A program made the translations under genes and the position numbers. Shown here one piece after another: positions 44,801 to 52,268 of a DNA stretch of 64,000 nt (within the stretch, counting starts at the first letter, position 1; every line of letters begins with the position of its first letter). This DNA comes from Asanoa hainanensis. Its GTDB lineage: Bacteria > Actinomycetota > Actinomycetes > Mycobacteriales > Micromonosporaceae. Location of the stretch: positions 82,404-146,403 of the forward strand of contig NZ_FZPH01000010.1 in assembly GCF_900188485.1 (NCBI RefSeq), read 5' to 3'. The notes under the pieces were generated by a model. The model searched no databases. It had not been told where the DNA came from and was given only the letters and a program-made list of their open reading frames with translations.

Positions 44801-46590
44801 AGACGTCGACCGTGGCCGAGACGGCCAGGCCACAGTCGGCGGGTGACCAGAGCAGGACCGAGGACGGGGTCGCTGGAGAAGCGGCATCCAGCCCCGGAAG
44901 TCTGTGGTCCGGGCAGAAGCCCGACGAAGCGGTTCCGGCCAAGCCTGCTGCCGCGGACCAGTGGTCCGGGCAGAACACGGAGTGGTCCGGGCAGAACACG
45001 GAGCCGGCCAGGTCCGCGGAGTCGGCCAACGCCGAAGAGCCTGCCGAGTCAGGGTCGCTTGGCACGGACCTGTGGTCAGCAGCGGAGAGCCAGCCGGGCG
45101 CAGCGGAGTCGACTCCCCGGGCGGTCGACCTTTGGGCGAACCAGACAACCGAGCAGGCCAGGACCGACCAGCCCGCCAAGACCGACCAGCCCGTCAAGAC
45201 CGACGAGCCCGCTAAGACCGATGGGTCGGCCAACACCGACGAGCCGGACACCACCGACGAACCAGCCGCGGCGCCTGCCGTCAGCCTTTGGGCGGAGCAG
45301 AAACCGGCCAGCGACCCCGCGGACCTGTGGTCCGGCGACAGCCCGGCCGGCACCCCATCCCTGTCGTGGTCGGACGCCGCCTCCGCTGGCACTGCGGAGA
45401 ACCCCGTGACCACTCCGGCGACGTCCTGGTCGGGCCGGGCCTCGACCGGCACGGACCGGCAGTGGACCGATTCAACGACACCGGCGAGCGACGACGCGGC
45501 CGCGCACTCGTGGGCCGGCCGCACGCCGACCACCGGCACGACCGCGTCGTCCTGGATGGAGCGACCGGTCGCGCAGCAGGAGCCTTCGGTCTTCGCGGCC
45601 AACGCCGGGCCGGTGCCGGCCGACTTCGTGCCGGCCAACGACGTCGAGGAGAGCCTGCTCACGGCCGCCGGTTCCGGCAGCACCGACACGTTCCTGTCGA
45701 CCCTGTTGCTGGCCCGGGTGTTGCTTCCGGTGTCCACCGAGTCCGCGAAGAACGCGCAACCCGGGAGCGACGGCTTCGTCTGGCGCACTGAGACCATCGA
45801 CGACGAGCCCTTCGTCGTCGTGTTCACCTCGGCCGAGCGGATGGCCGAATACCTGGACAAGGGCACGGAGACCGTCACCGTCAAGTTCGTCCGGCTGATC
45901 AACAGCTGGCCGAAGGAGAACTGGTCGTTCGCGGTCAACCCGGGCACGCCGGTGGGCGCCAAGCTGCCAGGTGCCCAGATCGTCGCGCTGGCGAGTTGGG
46001 CGGCCGAGGTCGGGCTTTCCTCGGGCGACGACGAGCCGGTGGTCGCCGCGGCGCCCAAGGAAGAAGCACCGGCGCCGGATCCCGCGCCCGCTGCCGTCGA
46101 CGCCGCGCTGCCGACGATGATGCAGAAGACGATCGCGCCGAGCCAGGTCGACTACTACCTGGAGCGGGGCTACGACCGGGTCTCGGGCTTCGTGCACCGG
46201 GTCACCGAGGTCTCGCACCTGCGCACCCCAGCCCAACTGTTCACCGCGCTCGGTCTCGGCTACGCGAGCAGCCCGTTCGCCGCAGACGCCGGCGAGGTCT
46301 ACGTGTTGCGCTGGCCGGCTTACCGGCCGAGCCTTTACCGGATCCCGTACGGCGGCCAGAACGAGAACGCCATGCGGGCCATGGAGGGCTGGGTCATCGA
46401 GCGGTCGCCCTTCCGGGGCAACGGTTTCGCGCCCGGCGAAGGCAGCGACGTGATCGCGGAGTTCAAGGTGGACAGTGCCCGGTTGCCACACGGTGCCCAG
46501 CTCTGGCTGATCCGCGCCGACGGTTCCGAGAAGGTGGTCGCCACCCTCGACGCCGACGCGCCCGGCTGGACCCGGGCCGGTGACCAGTGA
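41872..46590 (+). CDS. Giant double-SseB protein with tandem repeats, ESX-linked
   Basis: A 1572-residue protein with no export signal. Residues 5-125 are an SseB-like domain (WEPATEVEAAMRDALRAGD, LLLPVSSDA, WWLAVNPGLPIEGYLPAWF). A Pro-rich region carries six 17-residue repeats (residues 238-339). Residues from about 700 to 1235 hold about 22 imperfect repeats centred on ATDLWSG, each with a Trp. A second SseB-like domain follows (about 1257-1390: LLARVLLPVSTES, SWPKENWSFAVNPGTPVGAKLPG). After a linker, a separate 140-residue C-terminal domain (VDYYLERGYDRVSGF to LWLIRADG) is not recognised. I chose GTG 41872 with GGAGG 5 nt upstream over GTG 41866. An ESX effector, scaffold or chaperone role is inference from location; the last domain could be enzymatic. 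Confidence 0.8.
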   Translation: MTDWEPATEVEAAMRDALRAGDQELYFRILARSELLLPVSSDALAGRAQVGWGTWTTNGRTHVLAFTSGEALRICLADNAGSARRMPYHDLAATWPNLEWWLAVNPGLPIEGYLPAWFVAQLARGDVKLPGRTMGARARLDRAESAARARARASVPGQVVQGEIIEPPFVDRAAAVTGPVLEPDSIEPPQRNRPTRPPGFDSPLASMRRRGGVPAPTDATPSSPAAPPPFRPVPTPHVTDVTPEPYRSPMPPPQVADVTPEPYRSPMPPPQVTDVTPEPYRSPMPAPQVADVTPEPYRSPMPAPQVADVTPEPYRPPTPPPQVTDVTPEPYRTPMPPPQVGDPAPHRQRPVQRPAANGESAWPPPVVHGDPTPRPLRQPTDPPRDATERPTPSMRPRSPFRDDPARSSPPGRFAPPRPPRPQARPTSGGGFFGGSDQPEQGQSPSRSGTPGRDDQRQPNWSPANGAATSVPHETRPSAGTPNGSATSPSPWPAAGRDAPGWADSTPPARPAPAWPAAPAPSPTASPSDASAQPWAARQPGPDLSGANGPRTDRPVGSGPRSSSDLGPVRRTPGQSWPETPVGGAPRPQEPPAAQPWPGQQPGSVPGGPTGLGDASWPGRASGSAPAQRWADQGSDAPASSGAASFQPVSGTPASTTPQSWDRMASTPAAPVGDPQNAAADRWTDLHAPATPVEPAPVVGAKPTPRATDLWSDQKRSDPTATSEPAARATDLWSAQQPAGGPATAAEKPRATDLWSAPRPLGEPAPAAAGQPPATDSWSGDPGGSQAGSAKPRATDLWSGDPVAGGPQAGSGKPLSTDLWSGGQPTDGLEHPGSDQPRATDLWSGERPAAGSVDGVQRSGSDKPEATGLWSAERPVAGAAEDAPQVDSDQSRAAELLSGGQPNGSVDAARADAGGPRAADLWSDSKPTETGEPAPRGQQPAESKAPTASDLPGATDLWKARATAAEPAARATDLWSGQTSTVAETARPQSAGDQSRTEDGVAGEAASSPGSLWSGQKPDEAVPAKPAAADQWSGQNTEWSGQNTEPARSAESANAEEPAESGSLGTDLWSAAESQPGAAESTPRAVDLWANQTTEQARTDQPAKTDQPVKTDEPAKTDGSANTDEPDTTDEPAAAPAVSLWAEQKPASDPADLWSGDSPAGTPSLSWSDAASAGTAENPVTTPATSWSGRASTGTDRQWTDSTTPASDDAAAHSWAGRTPTTGTTASSWMERPVAQQEPSVFAANAGPVPADFVPANDVEESLLTAAGSGSTDTFLSTLLLARVLLPVSTESAKNAQPGSDGFVWRTETIDDEPFVVVFTSAERMAEYLDKGTETVTVKFVRLINSWPKENWSFAVNPGTPVGAKLPGAQIVALASWAAEVGLSSGDDEPVVAAAPKEEAPAPDPAPAAVDAALPTMMQKTIAPSQVDYYLERGYDRVSGFVHRVTEVSHLRTPAQLFTALGLGYASSPFAADAGEVYVLRWPAYRPSLYRIPYGGQNENAMRAMEGWVIERSPFRGNGFAPGEGSDVIAEFKVDSARLPHGAQLWLIRADGSEKVVATLDADAPGWTRAGDQ
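42583..42888 (+). repeat. Six tandem 51-bp coding repeats
   Basis: Six in-frame copies of a 17-residue unit of the form VTDVTPEPYRSPMPPPQ, varying at V(T/A)D, (S/P/T)P and PP/AP. DNA copies differ mostly at third positions. Forms a Pro-rich, probably extended segment in the giant SseB protein. Confidence 0.95.
43985..45570 (+). repeat. About 22 degenerate Trp repeats (ATDLWSG type)
   Basis: Regularly spaced short motifs of the form RATDLWSGxxP, 15-40 residues apart, run through this 1.6 kb. Early copies are well conserved (RATDLWSAQQPAG, RATDLWSAPRPLG, RATDLWSGERPAAG); later ones drift to SLWAEQ, TSWSGR and HSWAGR. Between them the sequence is Ala/Glu/Thr/Pro-rich and probably disordered. 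One local duplication, QWSGQNTEWSGQNTE, looks recent. Confidence 0.85.
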
Positions 46591-46952
46591 TGCGCGACGG
46601 CTACGTGGCCCGCTGGCAGGACCGCGAGTACGACGCCAGCCCGGACGGCGACCAGGTCCGCATCTACCAACCGGACCCGGCCGACGGCTTCACCGAGGTA
46701 CGCGCTGGGCGGCACGTCAAGGTCGTCCCGGTGGCCGAGGTCGCCGAGCTCGCGTACGTGCGGACCACCTGTTCCTGGAAGGGCGAGCCGTTCATCGTGC
46801 TGGCCGAGCACGACGGGTGGCTACGGGTGGAATACACGGGCGGTCGCGCGCCGATCGCCGAGTCGTTGGGCCTCGAAGCGTTCGACTTCGGCGTCTACCA
46901 GGGCTGGGCGCCCGCCAACGAGGTCACCGACCTCCGCGAGCACCGCGCATAA
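46590..46952 (+). CDS. Small conserved-looking protein downstream of the SseB-repeat gene
   Basis: A 120-residue acidic soluble protein, unrecognised. It is rich in beta-type segments (YVARWQDREYDASPDGDQVR, TCSWKGEPFIVLAEHDGWLR) and looks like a small compact domain. The start overlaps the upstream stop as TGATG, so it is made with the giant protein and probably works with it. ATG 46590 chosen; GTG 46587 possible. An immunity-like or chaperone role is a guess from gene order only. The stop is 12 bp before the convergent hydrolase stop. Confidence 0.72.
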   Translation: MRDGYVARWQDREYDASPDGDQVRIYQPDPADGFTEVRAGRHVKVVPVAEVAELAYVRTTCSWKGEPFIVLAEHDGWLRVEYTGGRAPIAESLGLEAFDFGVYQGWAPANEVTDLREHRA

Positions 46953-46964
46953 GCCGCGCAGACC

Positions 46965-47885
46965 CTAGGACTTCGCCCACCTCAGCACCTCGCCCAGCAC
47001 CAGGTCCGGCGCCTCCAGGTGCGGATAGTGGCCGACACCTTCCAACAGGCGCCACTCGTACGGCGCCACGCAGTAACGCCCGGAGCCCTGCGCCGTGCGC
47101 GGCAGCACCGCGGTGTCCAGCGCACCGTGCAGCTGCAACGTCGGCGTGGTCAACGGCGTCTGCATCTGCTTGACGAACCGGTAGCCGTGCAGGCGCAACA
47201 CCGACCGGAACGCCCACCGGTAGCCCTCCAGCGCGCAGAACGCCGCCTGCGGGATCCGCATCGCCGACTGGCAGCGCCGCACGTAGTCGGCGAACCCGGG
47301 AGTCGCCGGCCAAGCCGGCCCCGACCAGCGACGCAGGAACTCACCGACCATCGCCGCACCGTCGCGCACCAACACGTGCTCGTACCGCGGCAGCTGGAAC
47401 CGCAACGTCGGGGTCGCGGCGCTGAACTGCCCGCGCGGATCCGCGAAGATCGCGGCGCGCAGCCGCAGCGGATGGGCGGCGCCGAGCACCACCAGCCGCC
47501 GCACCATCTTGGGATGGAACGCCGCGGCGGCCCAGCCGACCATCCCGCCGAACCCGGCGCCGACGATCGTGGCCTGCCGCTCGCCGAGGGCCCGGATCAG
47601 CCCGGCCACGTCGGCCGCCATGGTGAACCCGTCGTACCCTCGCGGTGGCTTGTCGCTGGCACCGTATCCGCGCATGTCCACCGCGACCGCCCGGAACCCG
47701 GCGTCGGCGACCGCGGGCAGCATCTCGTGCCACGCCCACCAGAACTCGGGGAACCCGTGCAGGAACAGCACGAGCGGCCCGGTGCCGGCCTCCACGATGT
47801 GGAAGCGGTTGCCGTTGGCGCCCACCGACCGGTGCGTCCACGGCCCGTCGACCAGCACGCTCGTCTCGTCCACCTGCGGTTCCAT
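46965..47885 (-). CDS. Alpha/beta hydrolase of the epoxide-hydrolase group, nucleophile missing
   Basis: A 306-residue protein with a clear alpha/beta-hydrolase fold: oxyanion-hole motif LHGFPEFWWAWHEMLP, strand-turn VAVDMRGYGASDKP, acid site LHGALDTAVLP and catalytic-His region GVGHYPHLEAPD. The nucleophile elbow reads IVGAGFGGMVG, with Gly where Asp (epoxide hydrolase) or Ser is expected. It may therefore be inactive, or use an unusual mechanism. ATG 47885. Convergent with the small gene at 46590-46952, 12 bp between stops. Confidence 0.85.
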   Translation of the reverse strand: MEPQVDETSVLVDGPWTHRSVGANGNRFHIVEAGTGPLVLFLHGFPEFWWAWHEMLPAVADAGFRAVAVDMRGYGASDKPPRGYDGFTMAADVAGLIRALGERQATIVGAGFGGMVGWAAAAFHPKMVRRLVVLGAAHPLRLRAAIFADPRGQFSAATPTLRFQLPRYEHVLVRDGAAMVGEFLRRWSGPAWPATPGFADYVRRCQSAMRIPQAAFCALEGYRWAFRSVLRLHGYRFVKQMQTPLTTPTLQLHGALDTAVLPRTAQGSGRYCVAPYEWRLLEGVGHYPHLEAPDLVLGEVLRWAKS

Positions 47886-47966
47886 CCGGCCAGCGTAGGT
47901 CAGCGGCGCCCCTAACCGGCTCCGGAGATCTCCCGGAGCCCGTCCTAAGGGATTACCGTCAGGGGT

Positions 47967-49073
47967 ATGACACTTCCTGTCCCTTACGTCGACGTCAGTG
48001 GTACGCCGGGTGAATGTGGCTTCGCGTATGGACAGGCCGCGCGCGAGCGGATAGTCGCGAACCTGGACCTCTACGCCGGTCGCTTCCTGGCCGTGGGGCT
48101 CGACGCGACCACCACGAGAAGCGCCGGCGAGACGTTCCGGGCGCAGACCACGAAGCGCTACCCGCGGATCGCCGAGATGCTCGACGCCACCGCCGAGGGC
48201 GCCGGCGTCGCGGCCGGTGATCTCTACGCGGTCAACGCCCGCACCGAGCTGATCTACGGCACGCCCCCGGACGGCGCGGCGGGCGGCTGCACGGTGCTCG
48301 GCGCGCTGGGCACGCACACGGCGACCGGGCACACCTTGATGGCGCAGAACTGGGACTGGCACCCCGACCAGCGCGACGCGATGCTGCTGCTGAGCACGAC
48401 CGACGAGCGCGGTCACCGGGTCGTCGCGTTGACCGAGGCCGGCATGCTCGCCAAGGCCGGCCTCAACTCCGCCGGCCTCGGCATCTGCGTCAACATGTTG
48501 ACCACCGACCGCGACGGCGCCTCGAAGGACAACCCGGGCGTGCCGTACCACGTGGTGCTCCGCGCCGCCCTGGAGAGCGACACTCTGGGCCGCGCCCTCA
48601 AGGCGGTCGTGCCGAGCCCCCGCAACGCCTCGATGAACCTGTTGCTCGGCCAGGCCGGCCCGGCCGGCGGCGAGCTCGTCGACCTGGAGCTCGTGCCGGG
48701 TGTGGCCGGCTGGCTCCATCCCGAGGGCGGGGTGCTCGCGCACGCCAACCACCTGGAGACCGCGCTGCCCGTGCGCGACCTGGTCAACGACTTCGGCGGG
48801 TCCACGCTGTTTCGCGCGGCCCGGGCCAGGCGGCTGCTGACCGCGGCGGCCGAGCCGGGCAAGCTGACCGAGGACGACCTGGCCGCGATCCTGCGCGACC
48901 ACCAGAGCTACCCCAACGCGATCTGCCGGCACGTCGACGAGCACGACGCGTACGGCGAGCGGTCCGAGACGGTCTACGCGGTGCTGATGGACCTCGACGA
49001 GCGCCGGATCGGGATCGCGCAGGGCCCGACCTGCGACCACGGGTTCACCTGGGTCGAGCTCACAAACGCTTGA
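47967..49073 (+). CDS. C45-family acyltransferase/peptidase (isopenicillin-N acyltransferase-like)
   Basis: A 368-residue Ntn-hydrolase-type protein related to fungal acyl-CoA:isopenicillin N acyltransferase (peptidase family C45). Autocleavage before Cys108 in AAGGCTVLGAL would free the N-terminal nucleophile. Family context is visible as NARTELIYG before and MAQNWDWHPDQRD after. Bacterial members mostly have unknown amide-hydrolysing activity and no penicillin role is implied. ATG 47967. The 3' end overlaps the convergent lipoprotein gene by 14 nt. Confidence 0.82.
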   Translation: MTLPVPYVDVSGTPGECGFAYGQAARERIVANLDLYAGRFLAVGLDATTTRSAGETFRAQTTKRYPRIAEMLDATAEGAGVAAGDLYAVNARTELIYGTPPDGAAGGCTVLGALGTHTATGHTLMAQNWDWHPDQRDAMLLLSTTDERGHRVVALTEAGMLAKAGLNSAGLGICVNMLTTDRDGASKDNPGVPYHVVLRAALESDTLGRALKAVVPSPRNASMNLLLGQAGPAGGELVDLELVPGVAGWLHPEGGVLAHANHLETALPVRDLVNDFGGSTLFRAARARRLLTAAAEPGKLTEDDLAAILRDHQSYPNAICRHVDEHDAYGERSETVYAVLMDLDERRIGIAQGPTCDHGFTWVELTNA

Positions 49074-49506
49074 ACGAGATGAGCTCGTACGGAATGCCCT
49101 CGCCACAGTCGATCTTCGCGCGCAAAGGACCTACCTCGGCGGTGATGTAGCTGCCTTCCTCGAGGGTGAGGCCGGCGGCGCTGTGCAGGGCGAAGCGCTG
49201 GTTGTCGTCGTTGACGACCGCGTAGCACGGCCCGGACCCGCCCTTGACCACCCGCCCGCCGATCCGGCCGCCCTCGATGTAGTCGCTGGGCGTCGACGGA
49301 CCGACCTTCGGCGGAACCGGCGGCGGCACCGGAGGCGACACCGTGCCGCCACCGTCCCGCGGTGCGACCGAACGAGTGGGCGCATCGGACGAAGACGCGG
49401 CTGATGGCGTCGGCATGGCGGTTCCTCCCTCCGCACCACAGGCGGTCGTCAACGCGACCGCCAGCAGCAGGCCGGCGAAGGCGACGGGGCGATGTGTCAC
49501 GGGCAC
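49060..49506 (-). CDS. Small lipoprotein
   Basis: A 148-residue protein with signal sequence and lipobox LTTAC (Cys at about residue 23), a Ser/Thr/Pro-rich tether, then an 80-residue unknown domain with two Cys (GPCYAVVND and KIDCGEG) that may form a disulfide. GTG 49506 or GTG 49500 start. Function unknown; its location is the outer face of the cytoplasmic membrane. Confidence 0.78.
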   Translation of the reverse strand: MPVTHRPVAFAGLLLAVALTTACGAEGGTAMPTPSAASSSDAPTRSVAPRDGGGTVSPPVPPPVPPKVGPSTPSDYIEGGRIGGRVVKGGSGPCYAVVNDDNQRFALHSAAGLTLEEGSYITAEVGPLRAKIDCGEGIPYELISFKRL

Positions 49507-49547
49507 CTTCCTTGGACGCTACGACGCTCGTCCTGGTTCCAGACGAG

Positions 49548-49587
49548 GAACGCCCCCCGCACCAGCGAAGTGATGCGGGGGGCGTTC
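49548..49587 (-). terminator. Hairpin terminator after the M6 peptidase gene
   Basis: Two perfectly complementary 14-nt arms, 49548-49561 and 49574-49587, around a 12-nt loop. They lie 26 bp after the stop of the minus-strand peptidase gene. No U-tract is visible on either side, common for GC-rich actinobacteria. Confidence 0.65.
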
Positions 49588-49613
49588 AACACGCTAAGGC
49601 GTACCCGAGAAGA

Positions 49614-52025
49614 TCAGTTGACCTTGATCTTGACGGAGGTGCCGTTCTCCGAGACAACCTTGATCTTCACGCCGACGGCCGGCAGCTTGACGCCGTGGTT
49701 CGGCAGCGCCGGGTCGAAGTAGTTCTTGGTGTCGTCGAACAGCGGGTTGGCCTCAGGTCCGCGGACGTACATGGCCTGGTCGAAGTGGTGCACGGTGAAC
49801 GAGTCGGCCTTGCGGAGGCTGAACGGCGCGTCGTAGATCTGGACCCGGGTGCGCCACGGCTGGCCGTCGAGGCGGTACAGGGTCTTCGGACGGGCGTCGA
49901 CGTAGAGGTTGAGACCCTCACCCGGGTGCTCACTCACGTTGTTGTCGCCCTGCGAGGTGTCCCAGTAGGAGACCAGCAGACCCGTCTGGTACGGGAAGTG
50001 GTCCACTCGGTCCTCGGTCGGCCGGTTGAAGTAGTACGGGCCGTACTGCAGGTACTTGTCGTAGCTGACGTACGTCCGCCAACCGGCGATGTAGTAGTGC
50101 GGGTGCTGGGTGATGAACGTCGACTGGATGTTCTGGAAGCCGTCGACCGTCCAGCCCATGTTGCCGGCCGCGTCGCCGTCGGCGAACACCGAGGTGCCGC
50201 CGTTGGTGATCGCGATCTTGTCAACGAACAGGCCGTTCGGCACGTCGTTGCCCGGGTTGCCGCGCTGAGCCGGGTCGGTCTCGTAGCGGAACCGCAGGCT
50301 GATCGTCTTGCTGGCGAACGCCGACAGGTCGAACGTGGCGTCGGTGTAGGTCTCCTGGAGACCGTCGATGCCGAAGCCACCCTCGGCCTCGGGGGCGTTG
50401 GTGATGTTGCCCTGGATCGGGACGAAGCCGGCGCCGGAGTCGACCTCGACGTACGCGAAGTCGCACGGGTCCGGACCGCAGTCCTCGATGTCCCAGCGGG
50501 CCTTGAAGGTCAGCGTGGACGTGCCGGCGGGCAGCGTGACCTGACGCGTCAGCGTGTGTGCGGCCGCGTTGGTCAGGTCGTCAGCGTCGCCGCTCCACCA
50601 CTGGTACGAGCCGTCGGCGGCGGGGCCGACCTGGTGTACGACGTCCTTGAGGCCCAGCGGAACGACCAGGGCCTGCGGCTTGTCGGAGTTGTACTCCTCA
50701 GGGCCGAGGGTCCAGGTGTCCTTGACGCCGGCGGGGGTGACGACGTAGTCGAGCCAGCCGAGCTGGAGCTTGTTCCAGGCGCCCAGGTCGCCGGCGCGGT
50801 CGCCGATGAACTGCTCGCCCTTCGCGCCGAGGCGGCTCTGCGCCATCAGCGTCCAGTACTCGTTCGGGTTGTCGCCCGCGCCGGTCGTGTCGTAGTCGTC
50901 CGGCAGGCCCAGGTCGTGCGAGTACTCGTGGTAGAAGACGCTGCGACCACCGTTTTCCGGCTGGATCGTGTAGTCGTAGATCCACACGCCACTGGTGCCG
51001 ATCTGCGTGCCGCCGATCGGGAAGTTGATCGGGCCCTGGCCGGTGCCCTGGAAGGCCGCCCAGCGGTGGCTCCAGATGGCGTCCTCACCCTGGTGCGGGT
51101 CACCGTCGGCCTGGTCGCCGCCGGAGTGGACGATCTGGAAGTGGTCGATGTAGCCGTCGGGCTCGTTGAAGTCGCCGTCACCGTCGTAGTCGTAACGGTC
51201 CCACTCGTCGAAGCTCTTCAGCTCGGCGTTGACCTCGGCGGCCGGGCGGCCCTTGGCGATCTCGCCGTTGTACCACGCGTTGGCGGCGTCGGCGATCAGC
51301 GCCCAGGTGTTGGAGCAGACGTTGCCGCCGCACGGGTAACCGTTGGACCGGCCGTAGCGGGCCTCGTTGTAGGGCACCTTCACCCAGTTGGTGACCGTGC
51401 CGTCGACGGTGTAGCGACCCGACGACTGCGTCTCCATGTACTGCTTGAGCGACTCGTCGTTCTTGCCGGTGCCGAAGTACAGCTTCTGGAAGTGGGCCTG
51501 GTTGAAGTCCGCCTGCCAGATCGTGGAGTTGTCGACCGCCCGGTTGGGTGCCGGGATCGCGTTGTGCAGCGGACCCTCGAACGTGGTCGGACCAGCGATG
51601 GCCGGGGCCGTGTCCTGGTCCGGGTAGTTCGGGTGCCGCTGGTTGCCGAACTCCGTCAGGATCACGAAGATCTTGTCGGTCTTCTCCCGCTGCAGTTCGA
51701 CGTACTGGTCGACCTTGGCCTTGCCGGTCCGCTTCTGGGCCGCCTTGCTCAGGTCCTTCTGACCGACCTTGACGACCTTGCTGCCGTTGACCATCTGCGG
51801 CTGGGCCTTGCCGGCGATGACGTCCTGGATCGCACCGTCGCGGAGTTCGCGACGCTTCGACTCGAGCGGGTTGGACAGCTCGTCCGAGACCAGTTGGGGC
51901 TCGGACTGCGTGGGGGCTTTCGCCGCCGCCACTGGCGACTGGCCGAGCGCCGCACCGCTCAGCGCGAAGCTGGTTGTCGTCGCGGCCAGCGACAGACCCA
52001 GCAGCCCCACTGCGACTTTGCGCAC
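49614..52025 (-). CDS. Secreted M6-family metallopeptidase (immune inhibitor A-like)
   Basis: An 803-residue secreted protease. Signal peptide (ends near ALSGAALG), a pro-region, then the catalytic domain with the zinc motif HEYSH at residues 366-370 in FYHEYSHDLGLPDDYD, and acidic Ca-binding-like stretches (DYDGDGDFNEPDGYID). C-terminal beta-rich domains (WDIEDCGPDPCDFAYVEVDSG) resemble MAM-type or carbohydrate-binding modules of InhA proteins. GTG 52025 has GGAGG 7 nt upstream. InhA relatives cut host or environmental proteins; the target here is unknown. Confidence 0.92.
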   Translation of the reverse strand: MRKVAVGLLGLSLAATTTSFALSGAALGQSPVAAAKAPTQSEPQLVSDELSNPLESKRRELRDGAIQDVIAGKAQPQMVNGSKVVKVGQKDLSKAAQKRTGKAKVDQYVELQREKTDKIFVILTEFGNQRHPNYPDQDTAPAIAGPTTFEGPLHNAIPAPNRAVDNSTIWQADFNQAHFQKLYFGTGKNDESLKQYMETQSSGRYTVDGTVTNWVKVPYNEARYGRSNGYPCGGNVCSNTWALIADAANAWYNGEIAKGRPAAEVNAELKSFDEWDRYDYDGDGDFNEPDGYIDHFQIVHSGGDQADGDPHQGEDAIWSHRWAAFQGTGQGPINFPIGGTQIGTSGVWIYDYTIQPENGGRSVFYHEYSHDLGLPDDYDTTGAGDNPNEYWTLMAQSRLGAKGEQFIGDRAGDLGAWNKLQLGWLDYVVTPAGVKDTWTLGPEEYNSDKPQALVVPLGLKDVVHQVGPAADGSYQWWSGDADDLTNAAAHTLTRQVTLPAGTSTLTFKARWDIEDCGPDPCDFAYVEVDSGAGFVPIQGNITNAPEAEGGFGIDGLQETYTDATFDLSAFASKTISLRFRYETDPAQRGNPGNDVPNGLFVDKIAITNGGTSVFADGDAAGNMGWTVDGFQNIQSTFITQHPHYYIAGWRTYVSYDKYLQYGPYYFNRPTEDRVDHFPYQTGLLVSYWDTSQGDNNVSEHPGEGLNLYVDARPKTLYRLDGQPWRTRVQIYDAPFSLRKADSFTVHHFDQAMYVRGPEANPLFDDTKNYFDPALPNHGVKLPAVGVKIKVVSENGTSVKIKVN

Positions 52026-52218
52026 GTGGATACCTCCGGTATGAGGGAGCCGTCCTCGGGGGGTAACGGGGACGGACGAACCAGCCCTTAATAAGGGGCC
52101 AATGAGGAAACTAAGCATTACTGAGCCAGGAGGGAAGCGGGACGCGTCGATTTATTTCAAAAATCTTCGCGGCGCGGACACTCACCGTCACATCGACGCC
52201 CGCGACCTGCACGCGAAA

Positions 52219-52258
52219 GCGGGCGAGCCCCGTACAGGGCTCGCCCGCTCAGCGTGTC
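52219..52258 (-). terminator. Intrinsic terminator after acs
   Basis: Arms 52219-52230 and 52237-52248 (12 bp, perfect) around a 6-nt loop. Reading on the minus strand, the hairpin is followed by TTTCGCG, so it should end the acs transcript 21 bp after its stop codon. Confidence 0.75.
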
Positions 52259-52268
52259 GGACCGGTAT

